Below, piece after piece: positions 39,301 to 52,029 of a stretch of 64,000 bases of DNA. Numbering within the stretch: position 1 is the stretch's first letter; every line of letters begins with the position of its first letter. Origin of the DNA: Lutraria lutraria (Eukaryota; Mollusca; Bivalvia; Venerida; Mactridae); assembly GCA_964023205.1 (NCBI GenBank), contig OZ026843.1, forward strand, positions 5,255,029 to 5,319,028, written 5' to 3'. The notes under the pieces are model-generated. The model was not told where the DNA came from and did no database searches. It saw only the letters and a program-made list of their open reading frames with translations. A program made the position numbers and the translations under genes.

Positions 39301-42271
39301 AAAAGTATTAAATCGGTAATGTGTGTCTTTAAATGGATACCACAAATCTTTCGTAAAACCGAACTGTGCCTACCAGGCCGGATACTAGCCAATCCAAAGA
39401 AAAGGAATAAAACCAAAGTTGATATTCAACGTACAAAATTACCGTAGTACATAAGTCTCAATTAAATAAAACATATATTCAATTAAACAATTAAGATTAA
39501 ATGATGACAATAAATATTTTCACAGTTTGCTGTCAAACTCAAACCACATGTGTGTGCAGACATATCCCAGAACAATTCCATCAGCAGTATGGACTAAGTT
39601 GACACAGGTACCATGTTATGTTAAAAAAGAACTGAAATGTTCATTGTCATTTACGTGACCCAAACGTCTCTTTTCTAAGAACACGAAATATATCTAATGG
39701 CAATATCATCGTACAGTCCTGAGAACAATTTTACGGTATTCATTAGAATAAGACCTTTTTTGCCACTGTGTGCAATCTGCCGTCGAGCGCAAGTAACACA
39801 TGTGCGCATATAGTGAGTGGAATAATAATGATAATTTATGTACATCGCTGGCAAGAATATGAAAATCTGTAGAAGCAAACATACACATGTGTCAATCTGT
39901 GCAGTCATTATAGTTACAAATGGTTTGCTTTGCCTCATGCCAAATGCTTTCCCAGTCCCATAAGCATATACATTTATCGGTCGTAATAGTTTCTGTTTGT
40001 CCTATAACAGAGGAATCCGGTGTGTTTTCCTCCCGTGCATACTTTATACCATGAAAAAATGTTTCCAAAACAACTATCGTATTTCTTTCAATATTATTGA
40101 AAAAAAAATCTTTTTATAGAACAGCTGTGTTTTCTCCGCAGTCATGTTATACACACGTCATAAAATGACGTCACGCGCTCTATATATTTCCAGTTTACAA
40201 AAGCAAAAATCACAGCGAAATGAGTGTTTTGTTTGTCGACGAAAAAGGGCTTGTTTCGTCGGTAATTATTATCTTGGGATGATATTAGCAATAAAAGCAT
40301 TGCTTGTTTTTTGCATATTTTTATAACAAAAAGCTAATGAGACTTTAAGTGTATTGGCTTTCCGATTAACAGTTGCAATAAAACAATTTAATAACCAAAG
40401 TGTGAATGGTGTCTTATCCTCAAGTATATTGATACGTTTATTTTGAAATACCTAAAATGCTTTTATGCTAATGTTATAAATCGTCAAAATATCTTTTATT
40501 CTAAATTCACAATTTATAGTATTTATTTGAATGAATACGCCTAAATTTGAGTTTGTAATAAAAACGCAAGTCATGGTACGACATGTATGACTTTGTGGTA
40601 ACGATATAAATATCAAGGAATAATGACTTCATTGTCACGCTATGGAAACTTCGTAGCATTCTGCTCCAATCACAGTCATAAAAAACAACAATAATGATAG
40701 CTCGCAGAGTAAGCACATATTATATCCTATAGTTTAGACCAATTGAAGTTCAAACACAGTAAATTGATATTAAATAGATTTTAATGAGAGTATTATTGAT
40801 TGTGAATGAAAACTATGATTATCATAAAATTATGTCTGGTCCGTCTCATATGGTATTATTCTGTATCAATTTTACCAAGCAGAGCAAAAATACACCACTC
40901 TTGATGTCTTGTACAATAGTTTTGTATCAAATATGATCATACTAAATAATGACGAACATGTCGAATTGTAACTACCAATTACCATAAGAAACTTTCATAC
41001 GATTTTTATAAATATATTAATATGTAATATTGCTATTCAGTAAGTTATATAAAAATAAATGCTTTAAAGGAATAAATTCTCATAAAAAGTTTGCGACTGA
41101 AAATTGAAATAAAAAGAAACAACTAGAATGTAACTTTAAAATGACAAGACTAAAAGGTTCATTAGCTTTTTGTAGTATCTAAGATAAGATAAAATATAAG
41201 ATTTATTTTGACATAAGGTACATACATGGTAAATATAACAACATGTAGTGAAACATAATATAAGACAAACATGAACATTATCGCCATGACATGCACACCA
41301 ACACCAGGGATGACACAAAAAGGGTAACCCTTATTTTCATTGTTGTCTGTAAGTGCTGGTGCCATGGCATAGAGAGGCTAAAATAACAGGGTTATTAAAA
41401 CTTAGTGGTAATTATCACAGAAAATATCACAAAGAATAGTATTACAAATAATAGGTTATGCAGAATACAAGATGAAATGATAGTAAAATAATTATAAGAA
41501 ATATATTGTATTTGCTCTAAAACAAACTTTACATGCTGCCTTTCTTTAACTACAACCCGTAAAAATAATTTTGTCAGATGTTTTTTTTCTTATTTGTTTT
41601 GCAATGTCATTGAAAAAATACTGTGCAACATTTTGGGAAATGCTTTTATTGCAAGAAAAAGTCAGTTTGACTGATAAGAATAATAAGATCTACTTAATTT
41701 TAACACCAACAGGCTAATGGGGCTTTAACCCAAAAACAAAATCCTACCAAAGCATCTATTTGTATGAATCCTACATAATCTTTCAAATATGACGTTCACG
41801 AAATATATCCATAATGCCAATGTAGTTACCCAGACGATTTTAAAAATTAATGAAACAAAGTATAAAGAGTTTGATATTATTTTTAAATAAATTATTTTAA
41901 TGAAAACAACAACATTAACTGTCCCTAAAATGCATGAATTAATATTCATTCAAATAATTGTGATTAACTACATTGCGTCTCTCATTGTGTTCAGAGTTTT
42001 TATAGATCAAAGTAAGTAATATTTATTTTAATTAATGAATAAATCATATCAGTTGTGGGAATATTTGAGAACTTTTGTGATAAAAGTTAGTTTCTTTTTT
42101 TTTCGATGCGTTCAACCATTATAATATAAATGTATATCCCAGCTTAATGTAACTTAAACATATGGAATAACCAAAACATATACAGTTTTGTAATTATTAA
42201 GTATTTTGAGAAAGTTTTGTTTTTGTGTGTTTTTTTCCAGAAATCCTTGATTGTTACATGTATTTCATCCA
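36373..42271. other. Intergenic DNA, no supported gene
   Basis: Open frames reach 97 codons (37811-38104 minus) without recognisable domains. A T/G-rich plus-strand stretch lies at about 38640-38960. Short simple repeats occur, such as CATTCATTCATTC near 37210. No transposon ends or RNA genes were identified. Confidence 0.45.
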
Positions 42272-42510
42272 GTTTCATTTATTTATTTGGGTTTCAACAA
42301 TTGTTTAGTTATATACGGTGGCCTATTTACCTAACAGGTTTTCCTGGACGGTATTCCAACCGGTACTAACTTACCCTTCCATATGGAGCAGGCGGTTTGT
42401 GAGGAAATCGACATTGTTGTCAAACATTCATGGAAGGGTATGGCCTGCCGCGACCGGGAATCGAAAGTTGTTAATGTCACCCTCGTTGGCGGGGTTTCCT
42501 CTGTTAAGGA
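42272..42510 (-). mobile_element. tRNA-derived SINE, minus-strand copy
   Basis: Read on the minus strand, it has a box B-like TTTCGATTCCCGG near its 5' end. The 3' domain shared with 47574-47881 follows (GTTAGTACCGGTTGGAATAC, then CAGGAAAACCTGTTAGG), and it ends CCACCGTATATAACTAAACA and CCCAAATAAATAAATG. A short deletion removes part of the 'ATGGCG' block before the tail. Box A is not recognisable, so the copy is probably inactive. Short open frames on both strands here are by-products. Confidence 0.7.
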
Positions 42511-45500
42511 CACTTAAGATCGATCACATTGCATAAATTATGCACAAGCATTGTATTGTGGAGAGAGTGTGGATTTTTTTATATTTTATTGGGATGTACG
42601 ATGCATAAAGAGATGGTAAGAAATGAAACAATAATTGCCAGTGATGATATCAACATTGACCCATCCATCGACACTGTGATGAAATGGAAAGAACCAAAAA
42701 TGAAGAGGATGTATTGAACACTGAGCAAAGAACTAGAAAATTAAAATACATGAGAGAAACCATTAATTGCGAGATTTAAGTAAACATCTATGTTGCGTTT
42801 GAATACTGATGTGATATGATAGATGTATTGACTTATAAATAAAACAGTAAATAAACTGTGAGTGGTTTGTAATGCCATACATAAATAAAATAATACATTG
42901 CTTATTTTTTCAGAGAAAAAAATACAATATCCGATGTGTACGTAATGGTTCTTTTTTAAAACTATAAAAAACTTAAATCAAATGATTTATAATTTTCTAA
43001 GTATTCACGATTAAAAGCATAAATTTATAAATACAGCAATGGCATTCTCCGAAAAGAAGATGAAGGAATTTCCATTTATACAAAGCATTAAACAATACTT
43101 TATATACAATACTACAAGAATATGTTTATGGAAACCCATAGGCGTATTAAGATGGCCGCATAAAATCTAATTTCAACAACATAGAAGTTGATGCCTTGCA
43201 GTCGTTAAAAAAGCGCAACACAATTGTAAAAACAATGTATTTCCATAAAACGATCTATGTCACATATTTGAGAATGAAATACATCTGTACTCGTATTTTG
43301 ATGTTTTGTCATACCTTGCATGTTTGCATTTGTATCAAGAACGAAGATCTTGATCTTCAATTGTGTCGAATAATAATGGCTGGTTTCAAAGCGTTGGAAC
43401 ATTTTAATACTGAATATCTTATTGTAGTATCGTATCATCAAAATGGTTTGTATAGAACGGGTCTTAGTACGGCATTCCGTCAAATATCTATATTTTTTTG
43501 CCTCAAAATAAAGCCAGGTTGCGTTTGTTTTTGTTCCAATCGGGTCAAGCAAAACTTTATACTTTTGAATAGAATCACGACTTTATTTTACGCGCCATGT
43601 CTTTGATTTTTAATCTACAATGCATCAGCATTTTAAAACTATCTTTATGTCAGATAATACCCTGAATGAAAAATTATACACTTAGCACACGTATAATAAA
43701 TGTAGCATTTTAAAGAAATGTATTCTAATAAGAACTTAATAGGTTATCTTTTAAAATCGTTACGTGTTCTTTACAGTTATATTAATGGTAAGGTCTGATT
43801 ATGTACTAACATGTTTATACAAGTTTGTACCCGTAACACTTGCTGGGTAAGAGACATAACAATTCATAACAAATCCATATTTACATCGTTCTAGTGTAAC
43901 CAGGGCAACTCAATGTAAATTGCTTCTTGTATTCATGTACTAGTGATCTCCCTTTCTTTGTTGGCGGAGTGCTTTATTGTGTTCACCGACAATAGGTGTT
44001 ATAAAGGTAGTGAAGAAAATCTTGTAACATCACATTTTGCGTTATTTAAAAGTCAAATAATACAAAAATATGTTTTGGTTTAATTTCCACCGAACAAAAA
44101 TAAGGAAAAACTAGCGGCTTTATTACTTATTCTTGTCGACGTGACGTTGCTACCATTTTATAGGAGCAGAAAAAATAGAAACTCTCTTTATGTGACTTTA
44201 AACAGTTACCTAAAGATAACAATATATCTTAATAATATATGTTTGAAAAAGATTAATAGAAGACAGCGAATTCAAAACATCACACCTTCCATAACATAGG
44301 CTATACAACTATTTAGATATTGCGTGTATAAAAAAAACACATTTATTTTCTTAATTTATCTTTTTCGGGAAAATTTGCATAGCGTACATTGTAAAACAGC
44401 ATTTCATTGATGTAAAAAATGTTCAGTAATTAATACGTAAAAAATTAATTAATTTATAGTATAAACTGAACACTCAGTTTGTTCTTATAATTGGTTCCTG
44501 GGTTAACATCAACAAGGTGACTTTGTGATACAAATTAAATAAATTATTGATAATGTCAATATATGTTATAATAAAGTTCAGAGCATACATTTTTACTATT
44601 TTTTCATTGACACTAATTTTGTGCCGTTCCACTTTATGATCGACAGAGTACGCCATAACAGAAGGCACACTAGCACAAATTAACCGTATTCTAGAAATGC
44701 CAGTGAATCATTATTCTGTTGATTTTATATTCATTTTGAAGATTTGTTGAATACATATCGTATATCATTAAGATAAAGATGTGAATAAAATTATTTGTAA
44801 ATAAGTTGGTTTGGTGAGAAAATTACCCGAGAAACTGCTACAGTACCTTGTGGAATGCATTTGTAAAAATACATGGGCAAATGATTATTCCTTATCTTTC
44901 GTGTTCCTGTTGTGAAAATGAAAAATAAATTGTTTACATAATATCTTAGCAGTTTCAAGTCATTGAGGTGTTGAGATAATATGCTCAATTTTATTCTGTA
45001 CCATTCTCCGTTTTTTAAATGAATTATTTCCCATAAAAAAAATATTTTCTCTCAATGCGTTTTAGATTGTGCACAATGCGTAAATGAACAGTGTTTTGAA
45101 ATGCTCTATTTCTATGTTTTAAGTGGCATTGTTGATTTATTAGTTCTTATAGTTGTGGCCATATTTGTTATAAGAGGCTTTTCGTGGTGATCTTATTTTT
45201 AATATACTATTGTCAGTTAACAAGAAAAAAATCCTACCCTTATTCCCATTTTAGTCAAGTAAACACAAACACGACCATGTTCTAGCTGAATGATTTTTAT
45301 GCTCTGAAACAATGTATATCAACTTTCACACAGTAGATAAAAACATTCTTAGACTATCAAACCGGTATTCTATCAAACTTTTCTCTCCTTTTTTATTTTG
45401 TATTTTGTGAATAATGGGTAAGTTTTTTGGTGTGTCGGTTTGGTAGCAATGATGGGAATGTCATGTTTGTTGCATACGACAGTCCTTTGAATCCGATTAC

Positions 45501-47561
45501 ATATACTTCATTTCTTCTGGTACTGACCATGAACTTTGGTTGAAAGTTTTAGTCTTGTTATATAGTTTTATTGACTTGTTATGACAATTGAGTATGCCGT
45601 CTGTCGTATTTAGTATGTAATTTTGTATTTACTGTTTGGTGTAAGGTTGCGTCCATTAAAAACAGTTTTGTTTATAAATCCGCTATAGCATTGCCACCGC
45701 TCTTTCCATGGCTGTACCACCCTGTGGCATGTTTTTTTATCCTCTCATCTTTTGCATTTTGTCTATGCGGTGGGCGAATTGTGGCTTAGTGGGTTTTCGG
45801 GAAGAAGGTATTTGCTGTTTTCGTTTTATAGAGACACCTTCCATGTATATATTGACGCCTTACGGAAAAATTAAACATACTTTTGTGGAATGTGGTAACT
45901 CTGTTAAAACAGTATCATCTTACAGCTTTGCGTTTTTTAATTGGTTCAGTTTCCTTTTCCTTGATGACTAAAAGGTATTAACAAGAGTATAATATAGTAT
46001 GAACCCTGAAATAGAACAATAATTATTATTGTTCTGTATGTACTAGTGTGCAGCTAATAAATTTGTCATTTCACTGATATATTCTGTGATTAGCAAGTGT
46101 CAAGATTCGTGCATAAAACTGTACAATTTATGTTATTGTCAACACATTTATGTGATGATATGTCTAGTTATAACACATTAATGATTATCTGCCTAAAGTG
46201 TTTCCATTTTAGGCGGATATGACACAAGAATTACAATATTCCATTAGAATATAATATTGTGGTTCTTAACATTGTTACACGCCGTCCAATATTTGTAATT
46301 ATTATTTCATTTATTGTGAAACTACATCTTATGACACGTGTTCGGATTATCTCTAACCAGACAACTGCAATAATAATGCTAATTATCGTCCCAACCAACT
46401 GGAAAACATCGCCAGACAACAATACAACTTAGTTTTTCAATATTTGTCCAGAACGCACAAACTCACTGTCTCAGTCATATGTCGACCTATCTAACTAATA
46501 CAAAACATGTCAAGTTCTTCATGCTATCACTTCCCAACGTATATATCAATGCATGATATACGATTAATAATGCTCTCGAATCCTCTTTTAAAACACCAAA
46601 TCATGCATGTAGCTCAAATCAGTAATACGTATTATACAAATGTCTCTTGACAGCAACAGCATACAGTTGAAGTTGAAGTCCTGCTTTCAGACATTCCTTA
46701 ACTAAAACAAAGACTTAACTCATTTCTCTTCCAGGACACACTTCACAGTATCAGTCACAACCCATCCCAATTTTCCTTTTACACCAATCGTGACAGCAGC
46801 AACATGGGGTGCCTGATTTCTCTTATAAGTTACGCTACATAGCATCCGTCAACCGCATTTACAAGCCCAACCAACATTGCTCATGTCACACCATGGAGTA
46901 AAATGTAATGTCTCTTGTACGCTGTACTATACAGAATCAGCGGCAAAGCGCCCAAAATCTTTCTCACAAACTAAAATGCATTTATGAATAAGTCATGTTA
47001 CACCCATTGAGTAGTGCCAATCCCCCAATCTTCATTAGAAGCTTTAGCTCCATTTGGAAACCCCTTGCTTATTGAAGCATTCTGCTGAACCAAGACCTTA
47101 AACATTATCTTTATGGCGGTCGTCCTTAGTTCAACTTTTTTCGAATCGATTATTCAACATACGAACATGGTAGGAATATTCTTATTTGTGATTTTATCAT
47201 ATTTTCTTTACTCTGTTTGTGCAGTTAATGACTTCAGCATGATCATATTACTCGGGGAGGATTTCAAAGACTAAGTTTCTGAAGAAACTTTGCATGACCA
47301 TGTTTGTAATAAAAGAAAAAAAGAATTAAAAAACAAATTGAACTCGTTTTAAAATTTTGCGAAAGTTTTGTAACATTGGTATTTCCAATTATCTAAAGTC
47401 ACATTCAAGATATTTTAGCAATATTATGAAAACATCTCCTTAGTTGAAAAATATAAAGAAAAACACGAATTTCTGAGAATTGTATTTATCCCTTCTTTTG
47501 AAGAGGTGGAAATGTTGTGGTTTTGGTGTTGTGTTCAATGTGGTTTGGTATGGTTGTTAGT
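42511..47561. other. Intergenic DNA, no supported gene
   Basis: Antisense-overlapping open frames of 136 (plus) and 115 (minus) codons at 43196-43606 share the same bases and resemble no known protein. A T/G-skewed stretch spans about 45400-45960, and a C-richer stretch with few stops in one plus frame spans about 46640-47100. Neither could be identified. No RNA gene was seen. Confidence 0.45.
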
Positions 47562-47573
47562 TCTGTGGCCGGA

Positions 47574-47881
47574 GCCCGCCCGGCTGGCTCAGTGGTTAGA
47601 GCGTTTGTCAGACGTTCAAATGGTTGTGAGGTCGAACCCCGGGCAAGGCTCGCACTGTCCGTGACAAATTTGACTGAAGATAATACATCCTATGTTAAAT
47701 TGCCCTCCACCTCTGATTTATGTGGGGTAGCATGGTAGAAGCCTACGGATAGAATGTGGTTAGTACTGGTTAAGGCCTAATTGAAGTCCAGGAAAGCTGG
47801 TTAGGAAAACTGCCCGCCACGATATGACTAAAATAATGTTGAAAATGGCGTAAAACCAGATGAAACAAACAAACAAACAAA
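47574..47881 (+). mobile_element. tRNA-derived SINE, near-intact, with target-site duplications
   Basis: This ~308-bp SINE has a tRNA-like head with box A (TGGCTCAGTGG, 47585-47595) and box B (GGTCGAACCCC, 47630-47640). An unrelated body follows, then a 3' domain containing GGTTAGTACTGGTTAAGGCC and CAGGAAAGCTGGTTAGG, and an (AAAC)n tail. It is flanked by TCTGTGGCCGGA (47562-47573) and TCTGTGGCTGGA (47882-47893), a 12-bp target-site duplication with one difference. Head, tail and duplication together show retrotransposition by a partner LINE. The conserved 3' domain recalls the shared-domain SINE superfamilies described in molluscs, but that placement is inference. Confidence 0.92.
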
Positions 47882-47893
47882 TCTGTGGCTGGA

Positions 47894-49007
47894 CTTTTGT
47901 TATTTCACATGGATTTCCTGTGGTAAAATCGAAGCAAATGCCGGGGATGACAATTTGAACGACTTTGGTAACACACATTTTTATGCTTTGTGGAAAGCGA
48001 ACACTATTCCTAAGACAGACTGTGTAATTGTTATGTCTTGGAATACCTAACTATGAAAAAGTGCGTTTGTTCATTTCTGCCGAAGTAGAAACAGTTAAGC
48101 TACTGCTATCAATAAATTGTCTCTAGAAATGTTTTAATTTTGTAAGTAAGATCTGTCAACATTAATAAACGGCGCATATCGTCGATAAGGTTTTTGTGTA
48201 TCGTTAAACATTATATAATGGAAACCAACTGCGTTATAGTCTTATAACACTTTCCTATCTAACATACAATAAGATCCTTTTGATGTCTGTTCTTTTATAT
48301 GACAATAATTCATATAAATTATCAAAACCACTCATCTTCTAATGTTGTAGATGTCTATCTTACCAATGATATTGTCGTCCTGTCGTTCGGTTTTTAAACC
48401 ATTTTTGCGATGTTGGCATTCTATCTACTAGTATACAGACAAGATTGATAATAGTTTGTATTCTAGTATTACATCACGTAAATAAGCCAAATAAATATGT
48501 TCTATGATCATCTTTGGAACAATTGTGAATCATCAGAAGCCTAAATATTTGTACCAGCTTAAAGTGTCAAGATTTTAAATAGATGTAAAATAAGAAACAA
48601 CGAATATGGGCGACTGCTAGAGGTTTTTTTCCAAATTGTTATTGACTTCAAATCCATTTGATAATTTAAATGTATGCGGCTGAAGGTTCCTGATTTTCTA
48701 GATGGTATTCAGCTTTTGAACCGGTTTATTTACATGACAACATTCGATCATGATTAATGACGCTGTAGTTTCAATTGTATGCATTTTGCATTGTTCAAGT
48801 TGCATTCTTGTTACAGACAGATAGGTTGTTTAGGACAATTGTAGGTCTGAGGTTATTTGAGTTCAAATACTATCTGATTATGTTTAATTTATGTTATTCG
48901 AAATAGGCTCAGTTTTAAAACGAGTTTAGAAATCCACGTTTTCTGTGTAGTGGTATATTGCTGATAATGTCTTGCGATAAAGCCAATTAACACAACTATT
49001 GCGTTGC
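47894..49007. other. Intergenic DNA, nothing recognised
   Basis: This is A+T-rich sequence between a SINE and a MITE, with no gene, RNA or repeat seen. Confidence 0.5.
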
Positions 49008-49584
49008 TTAAAGGGGCATGCCCTGGAACTGAAGCGTCTCGAATATAAATCAAATTGGTATCATTTGAATGCCTAAATCAATTAATGAAAGTCCTGTAAA
49101 ATATTTACGAAATGTCCCGCTATTTGACTCAAAATACACATTTCAAGATTTACCAAACCTGCCGATTACGCCTTAGAAAATATTCGTCATTTTCATAACT
49201 CGACCCTTTCGGGATCTGTCAAAAGCGGAAAAAAATGTCAACAAACTGTGAAATGGTAAGTATTGCTCATGTCATGTTCACTGTTTGCGACATAAAGCTT
49301 ATCTATCGATCAATTATAGGTAAATATCATTGTTTTGCTGCTTGAAAGGCAGCGCGCACGCTAAGTTAAATTCTCAGACGAATCGGAAATATCGTTGCCG
49401 TCAATAAAAGGCTTGTAAGCCTTTTATTTAAACCGACATACAAATACCCACGCGTGCGTTATAGGGCCATTTTTGAAGGCACATTCTTCTTTGACTTTTC
49501 GGTAATTATTGTTTTTACAAGTGATAAACGCATTTTTGGTGTACGAAAAAAAAGACACAGCAGTTCCTGGGCATGCCCCTTTAA
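49008..49584. mobile_element. piggyBac-type MITE with TTAA flanks
   Basis: Both outer ends are TTAA (49008-49011 and 49581-49584), the target-site duplication used by piggyBac transposases. Immediately inside are terminal inverted repeats AGGGGCATGCCC, extending with one mismatch through GGAACTG. The 577-bp span has no transposase frame, so it is non-autonomous. Near the right third is a strong palindrome at 49403-49428 (AATAAAAGGCTT, two bases, then its complement). The open frames of 67 and 124 codons running through the right end and into the flank are by-products. Confidence 0.85.
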
Positions 49585-50271
49585 ATATACATGTTAACGA
49601 TAGCTCTATGAAGTGACATTTTATGTAAGAATTATATATATGTAGCAAACGAATGAATATGAAAGTATAGTTTGACGAAATCGGAACCTCGTAGTGAATA
49701 TTGTTGGTTAATGGCCGCCTTGTCTTTAATTTCGAAAGGGTCTGTGTGTGTAGTATAATTATAATATAAATGAATAAATGACGACATAAACACCGCAAAA
49801 TATGACTTCTTTAAGTCCTTCCAGACTACATACATATGTATCTCTTAAACTCACCCCAATGTACTATGTGGATGCCAACAGTCATGGTAAATATATGTAG
49901 TTACGTGTACAAATGTGTCTTGATATTGGCGAATGGGATTTGATCTGTGGTTTTATTCAAAATACAAAGGGAGGTAATTCTATGTGGCATAAAATATTGA
50001 ATTTAAAGTTATCACACATTACACTGTTAGAACGGCTTTTAAAACAACATCAACTCCATTTCATTATTGTATTTCTTTATTTTTTCTCAACTTATTCATG
50101 GTAATACATCTAAATATGTCATTATTCATGTCATATCCGAGCGGCTGTCAATCAAAAAGTTGTAGCAAGTATATTTTAACGACAATAAACATCAAACAGT
50201 CAAAGACAGCGAACACAAACGTAATAAAACAGAAGCAATAAATTATCATTAATCTTTAAATGTTATTATCA

Positions 50272-50367
50272 CTCGCGGCAATACGTTTGCCGTCTGCGCG
50301 GCCCTTAAAGTCAAGTGGCGCCACCGACAATAATCGCTTGAAACGAAGTTCGTGTCCACGGCGCTTA
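50272..50367. promoter_or_regulatory. CpG-dense palindromic block 1.7 kb downstream of Hox2
   Basis: About 13 CpG dinucleotides fall within some 95 bases, inside otherwise very A+T-rich, CpG-poor DNA. It contains the perfect palindrome GTGGCGCCAC (50315-50324) and a small inverted repeat CGGCAA/TTGCCG (50276-50292). It has no open frame or tRNA boxes. A regulatory or insulator role is inference from composition and position only. Confidence 0.3.
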
Positions 50368-51402
50368 ATACTGAATGGGTGCATCTACATATTTACTTAA
50401 TGCAAAGTTATAAAAGGACTGAATTTCTATATAAAAGCTTCGAAATAGTTAACAATAGTGTCGCATTTTTTCCATAAATAATCCGTAACTAAATGTAAAA
50501 TTTCTTAATTGTTAACTGGTTACAAAGTAACAGATATTACTTCAAAACCAGCTCTGACCAATACATGAAAACAGAAAATATCAAGACCATCGAACCTAAT
50601 TATCCTAAAAACTTCAAATGGTATATATTTAAGCAAACCTATATTTTGAAACGTAATAAGATTATTTGACAATCTTGTATATTGATCTTAAAAGAAAATA
50701 CAAGTAAATGATAAAATGATTATATGGTTATTTCTTTCCAATCATGATTAAATGAGACAACAATTGCATTGATGCAGTTTTGATAATACAAGATAGGAAA
50801 ACGTTATAAAACTCAAAATTCTTTCCCTAAATACTGACACACAGAACACAATAACAACAACGTGTAAAAACAAGGAGTTGACGACTGTACGGCCGACTTG
50901 GGGTTTAAAGTATACACTGGTTATCACTTAATTGATAATAAATTAATTAGTATATCCATACTTTTTTACACAATTTCACGTACTGTTTGCAGTAATTCCC
51001 GGCTATCAGAATATGAAATGGACATGTACATTTGTTTTCAAATTATTTTAGGATTCATAAAACTAAAGCCTATAATCAGATATTACAAAAGTTAGGATAA
51101 TTCATTCTGATAGTTTGGCATATTTAAAAAATAAATAAAGGAGTTCGCAAACAAACAAATTTATGATAAACAAACAATATTTCTGGCAATTCTTGTCATT
51201 ATATTAACAGAACTATAGAAATAGCACAATTTTTCCGAAGAATAATTTATTTTTCAGATATAAATTTTATTTGAACAAATATGGGAGAAAACAAATAAAT
51301 TAGCCGACGAAATTAACCATTAAATTTTTTTTCTATAAATTGAATGTAAGTTTCAATGAAGACAGAAAATTTGACACAATTTCAATTTAATTATAAAAAT
51401 AT

Positions 51403-51408
51403 TTTATT
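51403..51408 (-). promoter_or_regulatory. Candidate Hox2 polyadenylation signal
   Basis: AATAAA on the minus strand about 620 bases beyond the Hox2 stop codon. The hexamer is common by chance in DNA this rich in A+T, so this is only one of several possible signals. Confidence 0.2.
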
Positions 51409-52029
51409 TAAATAAAATGATAATATGTAAATTATAAATACGTGTCTGGAATAAATTATTTAACATTATACATAATCCTTGAATGTTAATTATTCTTGCT
51501 ATTTTTGCTAAATACCGTAATCTAAAAGGATATGCGGGTTTTAATGAAAACCCGACAGTTGTAAGATGAATATTTAATTTTGAAAAAAAATCCCACAATA
51601 TACAATAACATTTTTTTTGTTACGGACTAGGATACTATACGGGCTACTCGGCTGGTCCAAAATATTCTTTTTATAAGCATTAATTTGAAAAATTTAAAAC
51701 GGAACATAAAAAAAAAGAATTGGCAAAAGTTTCGCCCGGGAAAGACAAAAATCGAACCATAAAAAATTATATAAACAAGCATAAATTATTCGTAAAATTT
51801 AGAATTGCTGGAGGCATTAAATGTGACAATTTTCTAGTGAATATTATCTTCATTCACTCATTACAAAGTTCAGAACCCAACGGAGAACCACAGACGTATT
51901 TTAATATGTATTCACTTTCCTATCTGGTTTGGCATTTTGATAGACTACAAGTCAATTTCATGTGACAAGAACTACCAGAAGTTGTCATTTATGACCTAGT
52001 TAAATTAAGATTAATACATTAGAAAATAG

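Larger units (their letters stand above)
49585..52029. other. Hox2 3' flank, probably including its 3' UTR
   Basis: This is the DNA downstream of the Hox2 stop on the minus strand. Several minus-strand AATAAA words occur, including 51403-51408, about 620 bases past the stop, but the 3' end cannot be fixed. An isolated CpG-dense block at 50272-50367 stands out from otherwise A+T-rich sequence and is listed separately. No other gene is supported. Confidence 0.5.

Noticed and set aside
43196..43606. Opposed 136- and 115-codon open frames
   Set aside because: They overlap on opposite strands over the same bases and resemble no known protein; most likely chance.
4331..52029. Hox-linked microRNAs such as miR-10 or miR-993
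   Set aside because: These are known from more posterior Hox intervals (around Hox3-Hox5), and no matching mature sequence was seen here.
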